Positions 59,612 through 64,000 of a DNA stretch of 64,000 bases are shown here, piece by piece. The notes beneath the pieces were generated by a model, which saw only the letters and a list, made by a program, of their open reading frames with translations, searched no databases and was not told the DNA's origin. How positions within the stretch are numbered: the stretch's first letter is position 1; each line of letters starts with the position of its first letter. The stretch comes from Branchiibius sp. NY16-3462-2 (lineage in GTDB: Bacteria; Actinomycetota; Actinomycetes; Actinomycetales; Dermatophilaceae), in the NCBI RefSeq assembly GCF_001594145.1, contig NZ_LVCF01000042.1, forward strand, positions 62,001-126,000. The letters are read 5' to 3'. Position numbers and translations under genes: made by a program.

Positions 59612-60643
59612 ATGGCTAGTCAGGACTGGTTCGAGAAGGACTTCTACGCCACGCTCGGCGTCCCCAGCGACGCCAGCGAAGCCGACATCAAGAAGGCCTA
59701 CCGCAAGCTCGCCCGCAAGTACCACCCCGATCAGAATGCGGGGGACGAAGCGGCCGAGCGCAAGTTCAAGGAGATCGGCGAGGCCAACCAGGTCCTGTCC
59801 GACCCTGAGCAGCGTCAGCAGTACGACGCGGTGCGGCAGATGGCCCGTGGCGGCCCCCGCTTCACGGCGGGTGGTCCAGGCGGTGGTGCGGGCGCTGGCG
59901 GCGCCGGGTTCGAGGACGTCTTCTCCTCGATGTTCGGCGGTGGCGCTGGTGGCGGGCAGAACGTCCGCTTCTCCACCGGCGGTGGCGGCGCCCAGGGCAT
60001 CAACCTGGAGGACCTGTTCGGCGCCTTCAGCGGCGGACAGCCAGGCGCTGGACAATACGGTGGCGCAGGCGGATTCGGCGGTTATCAGCAACGGCCGCAG
60101 CGTGGGGCGGACCTCGAGGCCCGCACCACGATCACCTTCCGGCAGGCCGCTGAAGGCGAGACGCTTTCGCTGCAGACCGGTGATGGCGAGACCATCAAGA
60201 CCCGGATCCCCGCTGGGGTGAAGGACGGTCAGACCATCCGGTTGCGCGGCAAGGGTCAGCCAGGCCCGGCCGGTGCCGGTGATCTGCTGCTGCAGGTCAG
60301 CGTGACACCGCACCCGGTCTTCAGCCGGGACGGCAACAACCTGACCCTGGACCTGCCGGTGACCTTCGCCGAAGCCGCTTTGGGTGCAACGGTTTCCGTG
60401 CCCACCCTGGACGGCAAGCACGTCAAGGTCAAGGTTGCTGCGGGAACCCCGTCCGGTCGGGTACTGCGGGTCAAGGGCCGCGGTATCAAGGCCAAGTCCG
60501 GCACCGGCGACCTGCTCGCCAAGGTGCAGGTCGTCGTACCGCAACGTCTGACTGACGAAGCCAAGGCCGCCGTCGAGGCACTGGCCAAGCAGGAAGAGGG
60601 GGTCAACCCCCGGGCGGAGCTGGAAGCGCAGGCTGCGCGATGA
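59612..60643 (+). CDS. dnaJ: DnaJ-type co-chaperone lacking the zinc-finger region
   Basis: 343 residues. The J domain has YRKLARKYHPD with HPD at 38-40. A Gly/Phe-rich segment (about 75-160) is followed directly by the two beta C-terminal substrate-binding domains (from RGADLEARTTITFRQAAEG). The four CxxCxGxG zinc repeats of classical DnaJ are absent, so this is a type II (CbpA-like) protein in the canonical dnaK operon position. AAGGGAGGCG precedes the ATG. Confidence 0.9.
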   Translation: MASQDWFEKDFYATLGVPSDASEADIKKAYRKLARKYHPDQNAGDEAAERKFKEIGEANQVLSDPEQRQQYDAVRQMARGGPRFTAGGPGGGAGAGGAGFEDVFSSMFGGGAGGGQNVRFSTGGGGAQGINLEDLFGAFSGGQPGAGQYGGAGGFGGYQQRPQRGADLEARTTITFRQAAEGETLSLQTGDGETIKTRIPAGVKDGQTIRLRGKGQPGPAGAGDLLLQVSVTPHPVFSRDGNNLTLDLPVTFAEAALGATVSVPTLDGKHVKVKVAAGTPSGRVLRVKGRGIKAKSGTGDLLAKVQVVVPQRLTDEAKAAVEALAKQEEGVNPRAELEAQAAR

Positions 60644-61065
60644 GCTTCACCCCGACGCACGACACCCCGGTCTACGTGATCTCGGTGGCCGCTGAGCTGG
60701 CCGGGATGCACGCACAGACGCTGCGGCAGTACGACCGGCTCGGTCTGGTCACCCCTTCCCGCACGCAGGGCGGTGGTCGGCGCTATTCCGCGCGCGACAT
60801 CGCCCTGCTGCGGGAGATCCAACGGTTGTCCCAGGAGGAAGGCATCAGCCTGGCCGGCATCCAGCGGATCATGGAGCTGGAGCACCAGGTGGAAGCCCTG
60901 CAGGACAAGGTCGTTGAACTGGGTGACCGGCTGACGGCGCTGCAGGCCGGCACGCGGATCTTCGCGGCCGGCGCGGACGGCCAGATCGTCGAGCTGCGCC
61001 CGGGGGAGCGCCCGTTGCGCCCGTCCCGGAGTACCGCGCTGGTCAGCTGGCAGCCAGGTAACTAG
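60640..61065 (+). CDS. hspR: heat-shock repressor HspR (MerR family)
   Basis: 141 residues. The MerR winged helix (about 10-80) has YVISVAAELAGMHAQTLRQYDRLGLVTPSRTQGGGRRYS, and a coiled-coil follows (about 85-105). ATG 60640 overlaps the dnaJ stop. HspR binds HAIR sites and represses dnaK, using DnaK as co-repressor in known systems. Two HAIR-like sites lie upstream of dnaK here. Its stop overlaps the convergent SRPBCC gene. Confidence 0.93.
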   Translation: MSFTPTHDTPVYVISVAAELAGMHAQTLRQYDRLGLVTPSRTQGGGRRYSARDIALLREIQRLSQEEGISLAGIQRIMELEHQVEALQDKVVELGDRLTALQAGTRIFAAGADGQIVELRPGERPLRPSRSTALVSWQPGN

Positions 61066-61526
61066 CTGGAGACGGTCTCCGCCAGTTTGGCCAGGGAATC
61101 GTCCAACTCATCCTGCGAGATCAGCGGGAAGAGATTCTTGGCCAGCAACTCCTTATCGGTGACCTTGCTCCAGTCGTAGGTCAACGTGACCTCGGTCTGG
61201 TCGGGTCCCTGCGCGTCCAGCTCGTAGACCCACTCCCAGCCGGGCGGCTCGTTGCCCGCGGGAGCGGTCTGCCAGGCGATCAACTTGTCCTTGGCGAAAC
61301 CGTTGATGTGGTTATCGGTCTGGTACTCCCCGCCCATGTGGTCGCCCTCCATGTTCATCGTGAACACGTCGCCGACCTCCTTGACGCGGTCACCGTGCGC
61401 GAGGCTGCGTACGAAGCCGGAGGTGTCCAGGTCGACGTGCCGGTGCGGGTTGCTCAGCACGTCGAAGATCTCGGCGGCCGACGCATCGATGGAGCGGCTG
61501 GCGCTCAACTTCTTCTCATCACTCAT
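61062..61526 (-). CDS. SRPBCC-family protein (polyketide cyclase/START-like fold)
   Basis: 154 residues. The opening LSASRSIDASAAEIFDVLSNPHRHVDLDTSGF and the strand WEWVYELDAQGPDQTEVTLTYDWSKV are typical of the polyketide_cyc2/SRPBCC fold, which binds hydrophobic ligands. No catalytic role can be assigned. ATG 61526 was preferred to 61595; TTGGAGCC precedes it. Confidence 0.8.
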   Translation of the reverse strand: MSDEKKLSASRSIDASAAEIFDVLSNPHRHVDLDTSGFVRSLAHGDRVKEVGDVFTMNMEGDHMGGEYQTDNHINGFAKDKLIAWQTAPAGNEPPGWEWVYELDAQGPDQTEVTLTYDWSKVTDKELLAKNLFPLISQDELDDSLAKLAETVSS

Positions 61527-61604
61527 GGCTCCAACCTCGCGTGCTGCCGCCGTCGGAACAACCTCTGATCGGAGGCGACCGGCGGGGTGGCACAATCACA
61601 TCTC

Positions 61605-62459
61605 ATGACCATTGAGCTGACCCGCCGTGCAACCCTGGCCGGCGGGTTTGCGCTGCTTGGCTGGGCGGCCACTGGATCCGCGCAAGCGGTAGCCGCGCCG
61701 AAGGTGACGTGCTACCCGGTCACCTCCTCGCGGGTCGCCGTACTCGTCTCAGGGGTTTCCGGTGCCGTCCGCCTGCAGAACCAGGCAGGGAAGGTGCTCG
61801 GCCAGGGCAGCGCCCTTTCCGGCACGGCGATCGTGTCGGCGACCGTGCCCGCCAACGCCATCACTCGGCTGGCTTTGGTGACTTCGACTGGGACAGTGCA
61901 GCTTTCGGTGTCAACCACGACTGCGGCGCTGAATGCCTCGCTGTGGCGAGTCGCCAACAAACGCATCGCACTGCCGGCCGGTTTTGCGCCTGCCCTGGTG
62001 ACCGCGAGCGGCACTTTCCGGTTGCGCCGGGACTGTGCAGCGGCGTACGGCACCCTCCGTCAGGCGGCAGCCCGGGCGGGGCATCCCACCGGTTTCACTA
62101 GCGCCTACCGGTCCTACGCGGGCCAGTTGTCGCTCTACAACTCCTACGTACGAACGCTCGGCCGGGCCGGTGCCGATCGGCAGTGCGCCCGTGCCGGTCA
62201 CTCCGAGCACCAACTAGGACTATCCATCGACCTCAAGGGGTCCGTGGGGACTTCTGCTCTGGCGCAATGGATTTCGGCCAACGCGTGGCGGTACGGCTTC
62301 ATCGTGCGCTACCCCAGGACGGCGACCGCGGTGACCGGTTTCGAGTGGGAGCCCTGGCACGTGCGGTATGTCGGGGTGCCCCTGGCGACCGATTTCACCC
62401 ACCGCAGGGCAACCGCGCTCGAGAGCTACGTCGGGCTGCCGGCCGCGCCTACCTACTGA
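61605..62459 (+). CDS. D-alanyl-D-alanine carboxypeptidase, VanY/M15B type, exported
   Basis: 284 residues. The N-terminus LTRRATLAGGFALLGWAA has a twin-arginine-like start and hydrophobic core, ending near AVAA. After a beta-rich linker domain (about 33-125), the M15B domain has TSAYRSYAGQLSLYNSYV and the metal motifs GHSEHQLGLSIDL and FEWEPWHVRYVG. It trims D-Ala from peptidoglycan stems outside the membrane. ATG 61605 is used; GTG 61587 is possible. Confidence 0.85.
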   Translation: MTIELTRRATLAGGFALLGWAATGSAQAVAAPKVTCYPVTSSRVAVLVSGVSGAVRLQNQAGKVLGQGSALSGTAIVSATVPANAITRLALVTSTGTVQLSVSTTTAALNASLWRVANKRIALPAGFAPALVTASGTFRLRRDCAAAYGTLRQAAARAGHPTGFTSAYRSYAGQLSLYNSYVRTLGRAGADRQCARAGHSEHQLGLSIDLKGSVGTSALAQWISANAWRYGFIVRYPRTATAVTGFEWEPWHVRYVGVPLATDFTHRRATALESYVGLPAAPTY

Positions 62460-63280
62460 CCGGCTGCCCGGCGGATCTCGACAGCGTCGCCGCCGTAACG
62501 GCGAGCAAGCCGCTTCATCCCATCGGCCGGGCGGATCAGCTCCGGCCACTTGGGGGTGAGGGTGTCCCCTTCCCGTACGCCGCTGACTCGCCTGCGCAAC
62601 AACGGCACCACCTCGCTGCGCACCCAGCGCGATTCTTCGCGCAGGGTTTGCCCGATCGGCCGGGATTCGAAGGGTGGGAACTCGGGCAGTTTCAGCGTGT
62701 GCGGGATGCCGAGTTCAGCGAGGATCGCAGCCGCCATGTGTTTGTGGCCGGGTCGGGACATGTGGATGCGGTCGAAGCTCCACAGTCGACGATCGGCGAA
62801 CGTCGACATCCGGTCGTGGTCGATCAGGATCGCGTTCTTGTCGCGGGCGATGTCGCGAACCGTATTGTTATAGAACGCGATTCGTCGTCGCACCGGTTCT
62901 AGGATCGGGCCACGGGTGGCGTCGTAGGCGGTGAAGAGGACGAGCTGGGCGTCCGACGCGTGAAGCCGGTCCACAGTCTGTTCGTACAGGTCCATGACCT
63001 CGGCCATATTGACCCGCGCGGTCAGGATGTCGTTGCCGCCGGCGTAGAAGCTCAGCACCGTCGGCCGTAGGGCTAGGCCATCCTCGACCTGTTCGTCGAC
63101 AACTTCGCGCAGGTATTTACTGCGGATGGCGAGGTTCGCGTAACGCCAGCGATCGTCGTACCGGCCCAGTTGTCGTGCCATCCGGTCGGCCCAGCCCCGG
63201 ACCCCGTTGGGATAGAGCGGGTTCGGGTCACCCACGCCCTCGGTGAAGGAGTCACCGATCGCTACGAACCTCCTGCGCAT
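62453..63280 (-). CDS. SGNH/GDSL-family hydrolase
   Basis: 275 residues. Block I is FVAIGDSFTEGVGDPN with Ser nucleophile in GDS, the block with FYAGGNDIL supplies Gly and Asn, and block V is SFDRIHMSRPGHKHMA with Asp and His. There is no signal peptide, so it is a cytoplasmic esterase or lipase. ATG 63280 is supported by TACCCT seven bases upstream (63288-63293). Its 3' end overlaps the VanY gene by seven bases. Confidence 0.87.
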   Translation of the reverse strand: MRRRFVAIGDSFTEGVGDPNPLYPNGVRGWADRMARQLGRYDDRWRYANLAIRSKYLREVVDEQVEDGLALRPTVLSFYAGGNDILTARVNMAEVMDLYEQTVDRLHASDAQLVLFTAYDATRGPILEPVRRRIAFYNNTVRDIARDKNAILIDHDRMSTFADRRLWSFDRIHMSRPGHKHMAAAILAELGIPHTLKLPEFPPFESRPIGQTLREESRWVRSEVVPLLRRRVSGVREGDTLTPKWPELIRPADGMKRLARRYGGDAVEIRRAAGQ

Positions 63281-63287
63281 CGATGGC

Positions 63288-63293
63288 AGGGTA
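63288..63293 (-). promoter_or_regulatory. -10 hexamer of SGNH gene
   Basis: TACCCT on the minus strand, seven bases before ATG 63280. Confidence 0.4.
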
Positions 63294-63390
63294 GGCGCGG
63301 TGGGCGAGCACAAGGTGTCTTAGAGGTGGCCGGCGCGCGGCCGGTCGCCGACGTTTGGTGACGCGTGTGAGCAGACCTGCGTCCAGACCC

Positions 63391-63429
63391 GGAACGGCCC
63401 TATCGCCGTTGCTTCACTGAGGCCGTTCC
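63391..63429. repeat. inverted repeat upstream of the pentapeptide-repeat gene
   Basis: GGAACGGCC and GGCCGTTCC, perfect 9-bp arms around a 21-base loop, followed by GTCGGCGTTTCTTGC. It might be a weak terminator or an operator within the 258-bp gap. The rest of that gap shows nothing recognisable. Confidence 0.35.
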
Positions 63430-63538
63430 TGTCGGCGTTTCTTGCGTCTATTCGAGGTCAACGATGAGGTCGGTGATGGTGGTGGTGTGGGCGTAACCTC
63501 GGACCGGGAAGCTTCGTCCTCACCAAGTAGAGATAAAA

Positions 63539-64000
63539 ATGATCCAGGCACTACGACAGCGCTGGCAAACGCAAGAGGGTATCACGCTCAAGCGACAGGT
63601 ACGCCGATGGCTGGCCGGGCAATCTTCTCGGCCGCAGGTTCCATTGATTGATGGCAAACTCGACCTGCGCGGAATGCGAATCACTTATAATGAAGTCGCG
63701 AGTTCTGCTGGCGAAGTCGGTGTCGTGGACACCGAATGGCAGGGTCTTGATCTTCGGTACTCTGAATTGTCTCACCTCCGATTTTCTCGGGCGAGAATAG
63801 TGGATTGTGATCTGAGTGCTGCCCGTTGTGACGATCTAAGGTTCTGGGGTAGCGCCATTCAAGATAGCGACCTCAGGTCCGCGTATATTCGCGATTCTAA
63901 CCTTGGAGCAATCGAAGTGGTCGGCAATGAAGCCACCACCTGGGAAAAGGTTGATCTCCGACGTTCGAAGATCAAGTCGGCGCACTTCACTCGATCGAAT
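63539..64000 (+). CDS. pentapeptide-repeat protein, 3' end beyond window
   Basis: An open frame from ATG 63539 runs off the window end (154 codons seen). After about 65 residues, repeats of the A(D/N)LxX type appear: GLDLRYSELSHLRFSRARI, CDLSAARCDDLRFWGSAI, DSDLRSAYIRDSNLGAI and VDLRRSKIKSAHF. These suggest a right-handed beta-helix. The AT content is markedly higher than in nearly all other genes here, suggesting acquisition by transfer. Function is not determinable; some relatives protect DNA gyrase. GTAGAGATAAAA precedes the start. Confidence 0.72.
   Translation, partial: MIQALRQRWQTQEGITLKRQVRRWLAGQSSRPQVPLIDGKLDLRGMRITYNEVASSAGEVGVVDTEWQGLDLRYSELSHLRFSRARIVDCDLSAARCDDLRFWGSAIQDSDLRSAYIRDSNLGAIEVVGNEATTWEKVDLRRSKIKSAHFTRSN

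Noticed and set aside
63391..63429. 9-bp inverted repeat as an insertion-sequence end or attC site
   Set aside because: No transposase or integrase nearby, no target duplication, and no matching second copy seen.

Overview
The window is high-GC actinobacterial chromosome, roughly two-thirds G+C. It has dense operons with 1-4 base start/stop overlaps, many GTG starts, a dnaK-grpE-dnaJ-hspR cluster with HAIR-like operators, and many genes whose -10 hexamer lies 6-7 bases before the start codon (predicted leaderless mRNAs). Gene content (EntS-like and DHA2 exporters, a sortase with a giant DUF11/DUF5979 surface protein, a ROK-controlled sugar ABC operon) fits Micrococcales, perhaps Dermacoccaceae. 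That taxonomic guess comes from gene content only.

Layout. 1-3.5 kb: thiBPQ thiamine ABC importer, 5' end cut by the window. 3.5-9.0 kb: PAP2 phosphatase, thioesterase, secreted S53 protease, and CopA under a CsoR-type operator. 9.1-17.3 kb: a 2494-aa surface protein whose stop codon overlaps the start of its own sortase. 17.3-25.7 kb: efflux region with three MFS exporters plus PadR and TetR regulators, among GNATs and a trypsin-like protease. 25.7-29.1 kb: metallopeptidase, dienelactone hydrolase, MccF-like carboxypeptidase, Pat-like acetyltransferase. 29.2-33.8 kb: xylose-type sugar importer and ROK repressor. 33.8-40.6 kb: small enzymes, K+ channel, tandem-NUDIX protein, FetB-like permease, methyltransferase.

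40.7-47.1 kb: a NarL-type two-component system, a GAP-family remnant, a secreted phosphodiesterase, and a COG4705-uppP operon. The two-component operon and the COG4705-uppP operon share a 16-bp dyad (TAYGACC-N2-GGTCGTA) about one helical turn apart relative to the predicted starts. This suggests the response regulator also controls the undecaprenyl-pyrophosphate phosphatase operon. 47.1-49.8 kb is decayed and foreign-looking: a ferric-reductase-type gene that has lost its flavin/NAD domains, a lower-GC pair (lipoprotein and G1 glutamic peptidase), and a gene-free stretch with broken reading frames. 49.8-56.8 kb: DUF2207, DUF402, DUF1801, VOC, AraC, APC permease, an orphan membrane protein and a VapBC module. 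56.8-61.1 kb: HspR-controlled dnaK operon. 61.1-64 kb: SRPBCC protein, VanY-type carboxypeptidase, SGNH hydrolase, and a lower-GC pentapeptide-repeat gene running off the end.

The most distinctive systems are the giant surface protein with its dedicated sortase, which lacks a canonical LPxTG motif; the predicted two-component/uppP regulon; and the exact 18-bp triple operator between a TetR regulator and a DHA2 exporter. No tRNA, rRNA, CRISPR array or intact insertion sequence was seen.
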